Position numbers and translations under genes: made by a program | Notes under the pieces: generated by a model | The model's database searches: none | What the model saw: only the letters and a program-made list of their open reading frames with translations | What the model was told of the DNA's origin: nothing | Shown: in pieces, positions 8,869-16,162 of the stretch | How the letters are laid out: each line of letters opens with the position of its first letter | Numbering within the stretch: position 1 is the stretch's first letter | Source: Mesorhizobium_B sp035998495 | GTDB taxonomy: Bacteria > Pseudomonadota > Alphaproteobacteria > Rhizobiales > Rhizobiaceae | DNA length: 64,000 nt | Assembly (NCBI GenBank): GCA_035998495.1 | Contig: DASYHP010000024.1 | Coordinates: forward strand, 62,001 to 126,000 | Direction: 5' to 3'

Positions 8869-9690
8869 TCAGCCGGAATTGGCCTGCACCCACTTCTTCC
8901 ATGCGGCGGCCGAGCCGTTGAAGACATTGATGTCCGTGTTGCCCTTGATGCCCGGCACCACGCCCGTGCCGGTATATTGCCAGAAGGTCCAGTCCTGGCT
9001 GCCATAGCGCGAGGAGGGATGCCCCGCGACCGAGCGCAGCCAGTAGGGATAACCCTGGAACGAGCCGAGCCTGTTGTCCTCGTAGAAGTCCACGGAGGTG
9101 TAGATGACAGGCTTCTGGCCGTAGTGCCGCTCCACCATTTCGAGCCACACGCGCATCTCGCTCTGCACAGTCGCAGCCTTGGGCCGCTTCTTGCAGGTCG
9201 GCGAATCCGGGTTCCATTCCATGTCGAGCACGGGCGGCAGGGCGCCGCGTTCCTTTGGCACGTTGCGGATGAACCATTGCGCCTGCTCGGCCGCCGAGCG
9301 GCAGAAATAATAGAAATGATAGGCCGCCCGCGGCACGCCCGCCGACCGGGCGCCCTGCCAGTGCCGCATGAAGCGGTCGTCCACCCGGTCGCCGCCCTCG
9401 GTCGCCTTGATGAAGGCGAAGGAGATGCCGGAGTCCCGCGCCTCTGCCCAATCGACCTCGCGCTGGTACTTCGACACGTCCGTCCCGTGAACGGGGTAGG
9501 TGGCCGGGGCGCTGGCCGGAACCCAGTCATGGGGGTCGTTGTCGCCGAAGCGGGGATGGGCCATCGCAACCATCGCCGCGGTGGAGGACAGGGACGTCCC
9601 CGACATGGGCGCGAGATCGTCCACGGTCGAGCAGCCGGCCAGCGCCGCGAGCATCGCGAAACCCCAGGCTGCGCTCCAACGTCCCGGCAT
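8869..9690 (-). CDS. GH25 family lysozyme-like lipoprotein
   Basis: From ATG 9690 the protein has 273 residues. An N-terminal signal ends in the lipobox LAGC (Cys20), so it is probably lipid-anchored. The GH25 barrel begins at about residue 65 and shows the catalytic acids Asp71 (HGTDVSKYQ) and Asp156/Glu158 (VLDMEWN), with AFIKATEGG and TFWQYT in the usual places. GH25 enzymes hydrolyse peptidoglycan. The upstream frame is open to 9825, but ATG 9690 has a GGGGGGTGGAT leader and gives a proper signal sequence. It lies 118 bp upstream of the transglycosylase gene on the same strand, so the two hydrolases may be co-transcribed. Confidence 0.88.
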   Translation of the reverse strand: MPGRWSAAWGFAMLAALAGCSTVDDLAPMSGTSLSSTAAMVAMAHPRFGDNDPHDWVPASAPATYPVHGTDVSKYQREVDWAEARDSGISFAFIKATEGGDRVDDRFMRHWQGARSAGVPRAAYHFYYFCRSAAEQAQWFIRNVPKERGALPPVLDMEWNPDSPTCKKRPKAATVQSEMRVWLEMVERHYGQKPVIYTSVDFYEDNRLGSFQGYPYWLRSVAGHPSSRYGSQDWTFWQYTGTGVVPGIKGNTDINVFNGSAAAWKKWVQANSG

Positions 9691-10032
9691 ATCCACCCCC
9701 CAACACCTGCATGGCCGCGGCGCGGCTTCCTTGCGCTTGTGAGCCGCGCCGGTTCGAGCCAAGAGCCGCCCACAACTTTTCTTTGGCCGATTGTGGTTTA
9801 TTTTCGGTAATGCGCCCCCACGCAAGCCCCCACAACGCTCTCTTAGCGGTTTGTTTGCGCAGCTTTCCCGGCCAAGTCCGGGCCGCTCTTAGAGCGGCGA
9901 GGGGAACGCGCAAGATTACGGACTGCCAAATTTTGTGCGGCTTCGGACGCAACCAAGTCTGCTTGGAGTCATTTCCTGGCCAACCGCTCGCCGAAGAAGA
10001 AGCGGGCGTTTTTTGCTGAAAGGAGACTTGCC
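9691..10032. other. Gene-free 342 bp: divergent promoters and a structured leader
   Basis: The segment separates the minus-strand GH25 gene from the plus-strand lipoprotein genes. Around 9775-9815 it has an AT-rich patch (CTTTTCTTTGGCCGATTGTG and on) likely to hold promoter elements. A perfect hairpin GCCGCTC-TTA-GAGCGGC lies at 9882-9898, and a terminator-like hairpin at 9985-10014. No convincing coding frame is present. Confidence 0.6.
9985..10014 (+). terminator. Intrinsic terminator or attenuator 18 bp before a start codon
   Basis: The stem CGCTCGC (9985-9991) pairs with GCGGGCG (10002-10008) with one wobble. The loop is ten bases, and TTTTTT follows at 10009-10014. It sits between the likely promoter region and the ATG at 10033, so it would either attenuate the lipoprotein genes or end a short upstream RNA. 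Confidence 0.6.
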
Positions 10033-10236
10033 ATGAAGAAGATCGTTCTTGCTTCCGTTTCGGCCCTGGCCCTTTTCTCGGTCGCGGCTTGCAGCGACAC
10101 GGGCACCACCGATGCGACGACGACGGAAACGGTTGAGCCTGCAGCGCCCGCCACCACGGATGGCGCCGCGACCACGACCACCACCACGGTCGAGCCTGTC
10201 GAGCCGGCCCCGGCCACGCCTGCTCCGGCCGAGTAA
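10033..10236 (+). CDS. Small Thr/Ala/Pro-rich putative lipoprotein
   Basis: The protein has 67 residues. MKKIVLASVSALALFSVAAC is a lipoprotein-type signal with Cys20 in the lipobox position. The rest is low-complexity sequence rich in Thr, Glu, Val, Ala and Pro (TTTTTT, EPVEPAPATPAPAE) and is expected to be disordered in the periplasm. The ribosome site AAAGGAG is ideally spaced. It is a tandem paralogue of the next gene, with a nearly identical signal peptide and SVAACSDT junction. I know no function. A structural or envelope-spacing role would be speculation. Confidence 0.75.
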   Translation: MKKIVLASVSALALFSVAACSDTGTTDATTTETVEPAAPATTDGAATTTTTTVEPVEPAPATPAPAE

Positions 10237-10271
10237 GTTCGAACCTGCCGCCTAATGAAGGAGCGCATGCC

Positions 10272-10631
10272 ATGAAGAAGATGATCCTGGCTTCGCTGTC
10301 GGCTGTGGCCTTTCTGTCGGTCGCCGCGTGCAGCGACACCGACGAAACCACCACCAACAGCGTGGGCGCTCCTTCCAACGCGCCCGTGACCAGCGACGGC
10401 ACGGGCGGCGCCACGGCGTCAGGCGGAACCGGCGGCGCGTCCGGCGGTGATGTGAACGCCACGGCGGGAGACGGGCCGGTGAACGAGACGGCCGACAACA
10501 GCTTCACCCAGGAGACGGTCGAAACCGGCACGGACCGGCCGGAAAGCGGGACGGGCGGCGTCAACCAGACGATCACCGACTCCGACAACCTGGCGACCCA
10601 GCCGCCGGCCTCCGGCGCCACCGCCCAATAG
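10272..10631 (+). CDS. Small Gly/Thr/Ser-rich putative lipoprotein, paralogue of the preceding gene
   Basis: The protein has 119 residues. MKKMILASLSAVAFLSVAAC matches the preceding protein at most positions, again with Cys20 in the lipobox position followed by SDT. The mature part differs: it is rich in Gly, Thr, Asn, Asp and Ser with few hydrophobic residues (GGATASGGTGGASGG), so it is probably disordered. A ribosome site (GAAGGAG) precedes the ATG, and it starts 35 bp after the first copy, so the pair is presumably one operon ending at the terminator 10655-10686. The signal is conserved and the mature parts have diverged, as expected of a duplicated exported peptide. Function unknown. Confidence 0.75.
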   Translation: MKKMILASLSAVAFLSVAACSDTDETTTNSVGAPSNAPVTSDGTGGATASGGTGGASGGDVNATAGDGPVNETADNSFTQETVETGTDRPESGTGGVNQTITDSDNLATQPPASGATAQ

Positions 10632-10654
10632 GCGGTACACTTCGGGACGTCGTG

Positions 10655-10686
10655 AAGGGCCGGACATGATCCGGCCCTTACCTTTT
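10655..10686 (+). terminator. Terminator after the tandem lipoprotein genes
   Basis: AAGGGCCGGA (10655-10664) pairs perfectly with TCCGGCCCTT (10670-10679) around the loop CATGA. ACCTTTT follows. It is 23 bp past the second lipoprotein stop. Confidence 0.8.
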
Positions 10687-10774
10687 GCCGGTCATGGTGC
10701 TGCTGATGGAGCGCGACCCCGGAAAGTTGCAGGCCTCAGCCAAGATCGTGCGCCAAGACGAAGGCTTGCATAAG

Positions 10775-10803
10775 CATGATCGCTTCAACCTGACGCGATC
10801 ATG
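10775..10803. repeat. Short intergenic inverted repeat
   Basis: CATGATCGC and GCGATCATG are perfect 9-bp inverted arms separated by 11 bases (TTCAACCTGAC). The flanks (AAGCATGATCGC, GATCATGTTCTAAAGC) look like the small GATCATG-type palindromic elements I associate with rhizobial intergenic regions. Only one clear copy is in this window. Confidence 0.5.
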
Positions 10804-10851
10804 TTCTAAAGCATGCCCCTTTCCGGCTCGCATGCGGCATAGGCGGTTGCT

Positions 10852-11586
10852 ATGACGGACGGCATGAGCGTTTGGAGTTGCTTGGGCAAGATCGCCGCGC
10901 GAGTGGGCCGTGGCGCGGCGAGCTGCGTCACCACGATCGTCGAAGCCGCGCGGACGGTGGTGGAGGGCGATCCCGCGCTGCGCCGCAGGGTGGCCTTTTC
11001 CGTGGCGATGATCGCACTTTCGGCCAAGATGGCCAAGGCGGATGGCGTGGTGACGCCCGACGAAACGCGCGTCTTCCACCAGATCTTCTCCGTGCCGCCG
11101 GCGGAGGCGCGCAACGTGGCGCGGCTCTACAATCTCGCGCGGGGCGACGTGGCGGGGTTCGAGGCCTATGCCCAGCGCATGGCGACCCTGTGCCGGGAGG
11201 CTGGCGACGGCGACGGCGCGCTGCTCGAGGATGTGCTGGACGGGCTTTTCCACATCGCCAAGGCGGACGGCCTGCTGCACGAGCTCGAAGGCTCATTCCT
11301 GCGCCGCGTGGCCGACATCTTCGGCGTCGAGGAGGCCGCCTATCGGGCGCTTCTGGCCCGTCACGTCGATCTCGGGGAAAAGGATCCCTGGGCCGTGCTG
11401 GGCGTCGCCCGCGGCACGCCGCCCGCCCAAGTGAGGCGCCATTACCGCCAGCTCGTGATGGCCAACCACCCCGACCGCGCCATCGCCCGCGGCCTGCCCG
11501 AGGAGTTCGTGGCCATCGCCACGCGCCGGCTGGCCGCCATCAACGCCGCTTTCGAGGCGGTCGAGCGCGAGCTCGCGGCGGCATGA
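10852..11586 (+). CDS. DjlA-like protein: TerB-type domain plus C-terminal J domain
   Basis: The protein has 244 residues. Residues 35-170 form a helical TerB/tellurite-resistance-like domain with the paired acidic motifs KADGVVTPDE and KADGLLHELE. Residues 178-244 are a DnaJ domain (DPWAVLGVARGTP) with the HPD motif at 206-208 in NHPDR, which should stimulate DnaK ATPase. Unlike E. coli DjlA there is no clear N-terminal membrane helix, so it is probably cytoplasmic or peripheral. Its stop overlaps the start of the amidase gene (ATGA), so the two are translationally coupled, a pairing I recall from other rhizobia. Either Met1 or Met5 could be the start. Confidence 0.85.
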   Translation: MTDGMSVWSCLGKIAARVGRGAASCVTTIVEAARTVVEGDPALRRRVAFSVAMIALSAKMAKADGVVTPDETRVFHQIFSVPPAEARNVARLYNLARGDVAGFEAYAQRMATLCREAGDGDGALLEDVLDGLFHIAKADGLLHELEGSFLRRVADIFGVEEAAYRALLARHVDLGEKDPWAVLGVARGTPPAQVRRHYRQLVMANHPDRAIARGLPEEFVAIATRRLAAINAAFEAVERELAAA

Positions 11587-12341
11587 TCGTCCCCTTCGCG
11601 CCGGACCATCCCGGCGCTTTCGTGCGGCCTTCGCCCAATTTCGGCGAGCGCCGCGGTTTTTCGCGGCCGGACCTGATCCTGCTTCACTACACCGGCATGG
11701 AAACGGGAGAGGGCGCGGAAGACTGGCTGTGCAATCCCCTGAGCCAGGTGTCGTCCCATTACCTCGTCCATGAAGACGGCCGGATCGTGCAGATGGTTCG
11801 GGAGGCGGATCGCGCCTGGCACGCCGGACGCGGCGCCTGGGGGGTATGCGAAGACATCAATTCCTGCTCTGTCGGGATCGAGATCGCCAATCCCGGCCAT
11901 GAATTCGGGTATCGCGACTTTCCCGAGTCCCAGATCGAGGCGGTGATCGCGCTCAGCCTCGACGTCGCGGCGCGCCATCAAGTGCCGTCCGCCCGCGTGC
12001 TCGCCCACTCCGACATCGCGCCGGGCCGCAAGCTCGATCCCGGCGAGCGTTTTCCCTGGGCACGGCTGAGGGAGGCGGGTCTCGGCCTGCCGCTGCCAGT
12101 GGTGCTGCCCCCGAGCGGCGGTCCGTCCCTGCGGCTCGGTGACCAGAACGACGCGGTGCAGGACGCGCAGGCGAAGCTCAACCGGATCGGCTACGGCATC
12201 GTGTCGACGGGCTTGTTCGACCTGCGCACCAAGGTCGTCGTGGAAGCCTTCCAGCGGCATTTCAGGCCGGCTTTGGTCGATGGCTGCGTGGATGCCTCCA
12301 CCGTTCACGCCATGGACCAGGTGCTGGCCGGCATCGCCTGA
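11583..12341 (+). CDS. N-acetylmuramoyl-L-alanine amidase (AmpD/AmiD-like) with peptidoglycan-binding domain
   Basis: The protein has 252 residues. The amidase_2 domain covers about 25-160 with zinc ligands His35 (LLHYTGM), His142 (LAHSDIAPGRKLDPG) and Asp152, and Glu100 in VGIEIAN as the probable catalytic residue. A PG_binding_1 domain follows at about 178-250 (LRLGDQNDAVQDAQAKLNRIGYG). It splits the lactyl-amide bond of muropeptides. There is no signal peptide, so recycling of anhydro-muropeptides in the cytoplasm (AmpD role) is more likely than a secreted AmiD role, although the binding domain resembles AmiD. It overlaps the DjlA-like gene by four bases. Confidence 0.88.
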   Translation: MIVPFAPDHPGAFVRPSPNFGERRGFSRPDLILLHYTGMETGEGAEDWLCNPLSQVSSHYLVHEDGRIVQMVREADRAWHAGRGAWGVCEDINSCSVGIEIANPGHEFGYRDFPESQIEAVIALSLDVAARHQVPSARVLAHSDIAPGRKLDPGERFPWARLREAGLGLPLPVVLPPSGGPSLRLGDQNDAVQDAQAKLNRIGYGIVSTGLFDLRTKVVVEAFQRHFRPALVDGCVDASTVHAMDQVLAGIA

Positions 12342-12385
12342 GCTCGCGTTTTTCGGTTGCAATCCCGATCCGGGCGGCCTCTAAG

Positions 12386-12838
12386 CAGAGCGCCAGTCGG
12401 CCGGGCGGCCGCGCCAGCGAATGCCGAAAGGCTGCGGGTGAGGAAAGTCCGGGCTCCAAGGAGATACGGTGCCGGGTAACGCCCGGCGGGGGCGACCCCA
12501 GGGAAAGTGCCACAGAAAACAGACCGCCCCGCCTGCCTTTCGGCCATGGTCCGCGCTGCCGGACGGGCCGAAGCGCCGGCGGGGTAAGGGTGAAAAGGTG
12601 GGGTAAGAGCCCACCGCGCGTCCGGCAACGGAGGCGGCATGGCAAACCCCACCGGGAGCAAGACCGAATAGGAGCGGCGCGGAGGGCAACCTCCGCAAGG
12701 CGGTTTCCTGCCTGCCGTTCGGGTTGGTCGCGCGAGGCGCATGGCGACATGCGCCCAAGAGGAATGGCCGCCACGTTCCGCCGCCCGCAAGGCGGCGGGG
12801 CCATACAGAACCCGGCTTACAGGCCGACTGGCGCTCTG
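12386..12838 (+). ncRNA. rnpB: RNase P RNA, bacterial type A
   Basis: The RNA is the catalytic subunit that matures tRNA 5' ends. The terminal helix is explicit: GAGCGCCAGTCGGCC at 12388-12402 pairs with GGCCGACTGGCGCTC at 12822-12836. The conserved core GAGGAAAGTCCGGGCTCC lies at 12440-12457, the CR-II/III segment CAGGGAAAGTGCCACAGAAA near 12500, the GGGTAAGGGTGAAAAGGTG stretch near 12582, and CR-V ACAGAACCCGGCTTACA near 12805. The length of about 450 nt fits alphaproteobacterial RNAs. Exact ends are inferred from the pairing. Frames overlapping this interval are not genes. Confidence 0.95.
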
Positions 12839-13237
12839 ATTTCCCGTTTCACCCGGCGTCCTCCCACCGTCCGGGAAAAACTTCTTGCGATTGACTTTTG
12901 TTGTCGCGGATCGCGTCCAGGAGGGGCATTGGATTCACGCCAGCATGTCGAACTCCCCCGTCGATGGGCTGGACCTCGCTCCGGTTTCGGCCGGCTTGGG
13001 ATTGCTCGCCCCGGTTCTGCCGGGGCGAGCATTCCCTTTGCTCATCCCCACAAAAAATCTGCTCTGAGCAGAAGCTTCGCGGCACTTCTTGAACCGTGCG
13101 CCACCGTGTGGCGGCGAAAAGCTCGGCTGCGCGGAACCTCCGACTCCATGGTGGCTTAACGTCCCTCAAACGGCAGGGCGCCCGGCGCTGGCGTGAACGG
13201 ACGCCGCCTGCCGACATCAGCCAAACAGGAGTGCGGC
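12839..13237. other. Gene-free 399 bp downstream of rnpB
   Basis: No convincing coding frame is present: the open stretches have no ribosome site and no recognisable protein character. The main structure is the hairpin GCTCGCCCCGG / CCGGGGCGAGC (13004-13014 with 13020-13030, loop TTCTG), followed by a weak T-rich stretch (ATTCCCTTTG). It could be a terminator for a transcript crossing the region. The promoter of the YidB-like gene presumably lies in the last 150 bp. Confidence 0.5.
13004..13030. terminator. Hairpin, possible terminator
   Basis: An 11-bp perfect stem with a 5-base loop. There is no continuous T-run, so terminator function is uncertain, and the symmetry leaves the strand open. 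Confidence 0.4.
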
Positions 13238-13705
13238 ATGGGGCTGCTTGATCAGTTGCTCGGAGGCGTTCTGGGCGGAGGACAACAATCGCGAAGCGGC
13301 GGCGCAGGAATGTCGCCGATCATGATGGCCGTCATGGCGCTCTTGGCGGGCCGTGGCGGCGGAGGCGGCCTGGGCGGCTTGCTCGGCGGTCATGCCGGAG
13401 GGCTGGGCGGAGGCCTTGGAGGCGGGCTCGGCGGCGGCATGGGCGGTGGGCTCGGCGGCCTGCTCGACGGCCTGACGCGCGCAGGTCACGGTGATGTTGC
13501 CAACTCCTGGGTCAGCTCCGGGACGAACCGGGCGATCGCGCCCCACCAGCTCGAAGAGGCGCTCGGCCATGAGACCGTCGAGAGCCTGACGCGCCAGACC
13601 GGAATGCCGCGTCAGGCGCTGCTTTCGGAGCTTTCCACGCATCTGCCGCAAGTCGTCGATCAGCTGACGCCGCACGGCCGGCTGCCCAACGAGCACGACC
13701 CTTAG
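13238..13705 (+). CDS. YidB-like (DUF937) glycine-rich protein
   Basis: The protein has 155 residues. It begins MGLLDQLLGGVLGG, typical of the DUF937/YidB family. A Gly/Leu-rich low-complexity tract at about 38-85 (repeated GGLGGLLGG and GGGLGGG) is followed by the conserved C-terminal half WVSSGTNRAIAPHQLEEALG, TGMPRQALLSELSTHLPQVVDQLTPHGRLP. The family is widespread, cytoplasmic and of unknown biochemical function. ATG 13238 follows CAGGAGTG. The glycine tract probably varies in length between strains. A textbook terminator follows. Confidence 0.9.
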   Translation: MGLLDQLLGGVLGGGQQSRSGGAGMSPIMMAVMALLAGRGGGGGLGGLLGGHAGGLGGGLGGGLGGGMGGGLGGLLDGLTRAGHGDVANSWVSSGTNRAIAPHQLEEALGHETVESLTRQTGMPRQALLSELSTHLPQVVDQLTPHGRLPNEHDP

Positions 13706-13743
13706 GGCTGGTAGCAGGCGAGGGCGCCATAGGCGGTTCGAAT

Positions 13744-13779
13744 GGGCTCGGGCGCGACGCGGCGCCCGAGCCCTTTTTT
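13744..13779 (+). terminator. Rho-independent terminator after the YidB-like gene
   Basis: GGGCTCGGGCGC (13744-13755) pairs perfectly with GCGCCCGAGCCC (13762-13773). The loop is six bases and a TTTTTT run follows at 13774-13779. Confidence 0.95.
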
Positions 13780-14310
13780 GTCTCCATGGCGCCAGACGGC
13801 CGGTTTTCTTTGGCCGTTGTGAGCCGGTTCCAAGCAGGCCCAGAATGGCCCGGAATTTCGGGCGTTTAGCCGCTATCGGCTGTGCTTTGCCGGCTACGGA
13901 AACTTGAAGCCGGCCAGCTTGGACCCGTCGAGTCCAGGCAGTGCGCCAGGTTCTGCGTCTTCCAACGTTATCAGTGTTTTAGGCGCTAACCATTCGTTAG
14001 CGTTAATGCCGGATGATGGGCTGTTGCGGATATGCCGCAGCCCGTTTCCGACCTGGACACCGCCCCCGGTTGCCCAGGCGTTCCCGTTGACGCCCATATG
14101 GCCCCATGGTATCCCACCGGCACACTCACCAACACGTCCGGATCATGGTGAACGCACCAGCTCAAGCCGCTGCCCTCGAGGCGGCGGGACGGCGGCGCTT
14201 TGCCTGCCGGACAACACAGGAGACGCCCGGAAGAGCCCGCGGCGATGCGGGAATTTCGATGGGCCTATGCAGGCATTCGCCGGCGATCGAGGAGCGTTCC
14301 GAAAAACCGG
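13780..14310. other. Gene-free upstream region of the dcw cluster
   Basis: About 530 bp between the YidB terminator and mraZ. I see no supported gene. The frames here lack ribosome sites and read as arginine/serine/proline-rich noise. A comparatively AT-rich segment (about 13960-14030) contains a symmetric element described separately and is the best candidate for the mraZ promoter region. Confidence 0.5.
13984..14002. promoter_or_regulatory. Inverted repeat upstream of mraZ, possible regulator site
   Basis: CGCTAAC-CATTC-GTTAGCG is a perfect 7-bp inverted repeat. It contains CTAA-N7-TTAG, a degenerate match to the CtrA consensus TTAA-N7-TTAA, and is followed by GTTAATG. It sits about 310 bp before mraZ in the local AT-rich patch. 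The assignment to a specific regulator is a guess. Confidence 0.35.
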
Positions 14311-14766
14311 ATGGAGCGGTTTCTTTCCAGCGCGGTGAACAGGATCGACACGAAGGGGCGGGTGTCAGTACCGGCCCATTTCCGCGCGATCCTGGCCAAG
14401 CGCGGCTTCTCGGAGCTCTACGCGCTGAGGGCGCTCGACGCGCCGGCGCTGGATGTGGGCAGCCCGGACCTGCTCGACCGCTACGAGGCGCGGATCGCTA
14501 CGGAGGACCCGTTCGGGCAGGCGGCGGACGACATGTCCTTCTTCATCCACGGGGACGGCTCGTTCCTGAAGCTCGACGGGGATGGGCGGATCACGGTGAC
14601 CGATTTCATCCGCGAGCACACGGGGATTTCCGCCGACGTGGCCTTTGTGGGGCGGGGGCGCTTCTTCCAGATCTGGGAGCCCAAGCGGCTCGAGGCGCAT
14701 TCCGCCGCGGTGCGCGCGCGGCTCCTGCAGCTCAAGCGGGCCAGGCCTGCTGGAGAAACGGAATGA
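14311..14766 (+). CDS. mraZ: MraZ, transcriptional regulator of the dcw cluster
   Basis: The protein has 151 residues with two AbrB-like SpoVT-type half-domains (SAVNRIDTKGRVSVPAHFRAIL near the N-terminus and FLKLDGDGRITVTDFIREH in the middle). MraZ forms ring oligomers and binds repeats upstream of its own operon, repressing mraZ-rsmH and downstream genes. It is the first gene of the cluster, as usual. ATG 14311 has an AT/purine-rich leader (GGAGCGTTCCGAAAAACCGG). It overlaps rsmH by four bases (ATGA). Confidence 0.95.
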   Translation: MERFLSSAVNRIDTKGRVSVPAHFRAILAKRGFSELYALRALDAPALDVGSPDLLDRYEARIATEDPFGQAADDMSFFIHGDGSFLKLDGDGRITVTDFIREHTGISADVAFVGRGRFFQIWEPKRLEAHSAAVRARLLQLKRARPAGETE

Positions 14767-15788
14767 TGGCGGGCCCTGGCGTCGGAAGCGGCGCCGGTGG
14801 CGGACCGGCCCGCCACATTCCGGTTCTTTTGGCCGAGGTTCTGGAGGCACTCGCGCCGCGCCCCGGCGGGCGCATCGTGGACGGCACGTTCGGCGCGGGC
14901 GGCTATACGCGGGCGATTCTCGACCGCGGCGCTGACGTGGTCGCCATCGACCGCGACCCCGACGCCATCGCCGCCGGACGCGTCCTGGAAGAGGCGGCGG
15001 GCGGCCGGCTGCGGCTCGTCGAGGGGCGTTTCTCCGAACTCGACGCGTTCGTCGATCAGGCCGACGGCATCGTGCTCGATCTCGGCGTCTCGTCCATGCA
15101 GTTCGACCAGGCCGAGCGCGGCTTTTCCTTCCGCTTCGACGGGCCGCTCGACATGCGGATGGGCCGGGCCGGGCCGTCCGCCGCGGATGTCGTCAACCGC
15201 TTCAAGCCCGAGGATCTCGCGCGCATCTTCGGCCTTCTGGGCGAGGAACGCCATGCCGGCCGCATCGCGCGCATGATCGAGCGCCGCAGCAAAGAGCGCC
15301 CCTTCGCAGGCACGCTCGACCTCGCCGACAGCATCGAAAAGCTGGTCGGCCGCCGGCACGACGAAAAGATCCACCCCGCCACGCGCGTCTTCCAGGCGCT
15401 GCGCATCTTCGTCAACGACGAACTGGGCGAGCTTGCCCGCGCACTGCTCGCCGCAGAGCGCGCGCTGAAGCCCGGCGGCCGCCTCGTCGTGGTGTCGTTC
15501 CACTCGCTCGAGGACCGGCTGGTGAAGCGCTTCATCGCCGGCCGTTCGGAGGCGTCGAGGGGGTCGCGGCACCTGCCCGAGATCACCGTCCAAGCGCCCA
15601 CGTTTTACAAATCGGGCGGCGCGGTGGCCCCCGGCGAGAAAGAGCTTGGGCTGAACCCGCGCGCCCGCTCGGCGAAGCTCAGGGCGGCCGTCCGCACCGA
15701 TGCGCCGCCGCGGGGGGGCGACCTCGACCAGTTCGGCTTGCCCAAGCTGCCGGACCCCGCCGCGGGCGCCCTGGGGAGAAGCGCATGA
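14763..15788 (+). CDS. rsmH: 16S rRNA m4C1402 methyltransferase RsmH (MraW)
   Basis: The protein has 341 residues, with a SAM-binding motif GTFGAGGYTRAIL near residue 42 and the MraW signatures DLGVSSMQFDQAERGFSFRFDGPLDMRM and VVSFHSLEDRLVKRF. It N4-methylates C1402 of 16S rRNA in the ribosomal P-site. There is a choice of ATG at 14763 or 14766, and both overlap the mraZ stop. The extended C-terminal tail (PPRGGDLDQFGLPKLPDPAAG) is longer than in E. coli. Its stop overlaps the ftsL start. Confidence 0.96.
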   Translation: MMAGPGVGSGAGGGPARHIPVLLAEVLEALAPRPGGRIVDGTFGAGGYTRAILDRGADVVAIDRDPDAIAAGRVLEEAAGGRLRLVEGRFSELDAFVDQADGIVLDLGVSSMQFDQAERGFSFRFDGPLDMRMGRAGPSAADVVNRFKPEDLARIFGLLGEERHAGRIARMIERRSKERPFAGTLDLADSIEKLVGRRHDEKIHPATRVFQALRIFVNDELGELARALLAAERALKPGGRLVVVSFHSLEDRLVKRFIAGRSEASRGSRHLPEITVQAPTFYKSGGAVAPGEKELGLNPRARSAKLRAAVRTDAPPRGGDLDQFGLPKLPDPAAGALGRSA

Positions 15789-16162
15789 GCAAGATGTTCC
15801 GCACGACCGACATGATCCTGATCGCCGTCATGCTGGGGGGCGCCGGCGTGACCTTCAAGCTCAAGCACGACGCCGAGGACCGGCTCGCGCATATCCGCAA
15901 GCTCGAAGCGGAGATCCGCTACGAGGAGGACACGATCGACCTGCTCAAGGCCGACTGGGCGCTCCTCAACCAGCCCGGGCGGCTGCAGCGGCTCGTCGAG
16001 GCCTTCGCCGAAGACCTCGCGCTGCATCCAGTCGAGCCGCGGCAGTTCGCATCCTTGAACGATCTGCCCGTGCGACCCTTCGAGGTGGACGCGTCGTCCG
16101 TCGCCGCCATCATCGAGAGCTCCGAGATCGATCCGATCCTGACCGGCGAGGTGGCGCAATGA
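15785..16162 (+). CDS. ftsL: Cell division protein FtsL
   Basis: The protein has 125 residues with a short cytoplasmic start, one membrane helix at about 8-25 (DMILIAVMLGGAGVTFKL), then a periplasmic leucine-heptad coiled coil (AEDRLAHIRKLEAEIRYEEDTIDLLKADWALLNQPGRLQRL). FtsL forms the FtsQLB complex that activates FtsWI septal peptidoglycan synthesis. Identity rests on topology and on its position between rsmH and ftsI, since the family is poorly conserved. It overlaps both neighbours by four bases. Confidence 0.92.
   Translation: MSKMFRTTDMILIAVMLGGAGVTFKLKHDAEDRLAHIRKLEAEIRYEEDTIDLLKADWALLNQPGRLQRLVEAFAEDLALHPVEPRQFASLNDLPVRPFEVDASSVAAIIESSEIDPILTGEVAQ

Noticed and set aside
12590..13159. 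Open frames over and after rnpB
   Set aside because: They overlap a well-defined structural RNA or lack ribosome sites and family character.
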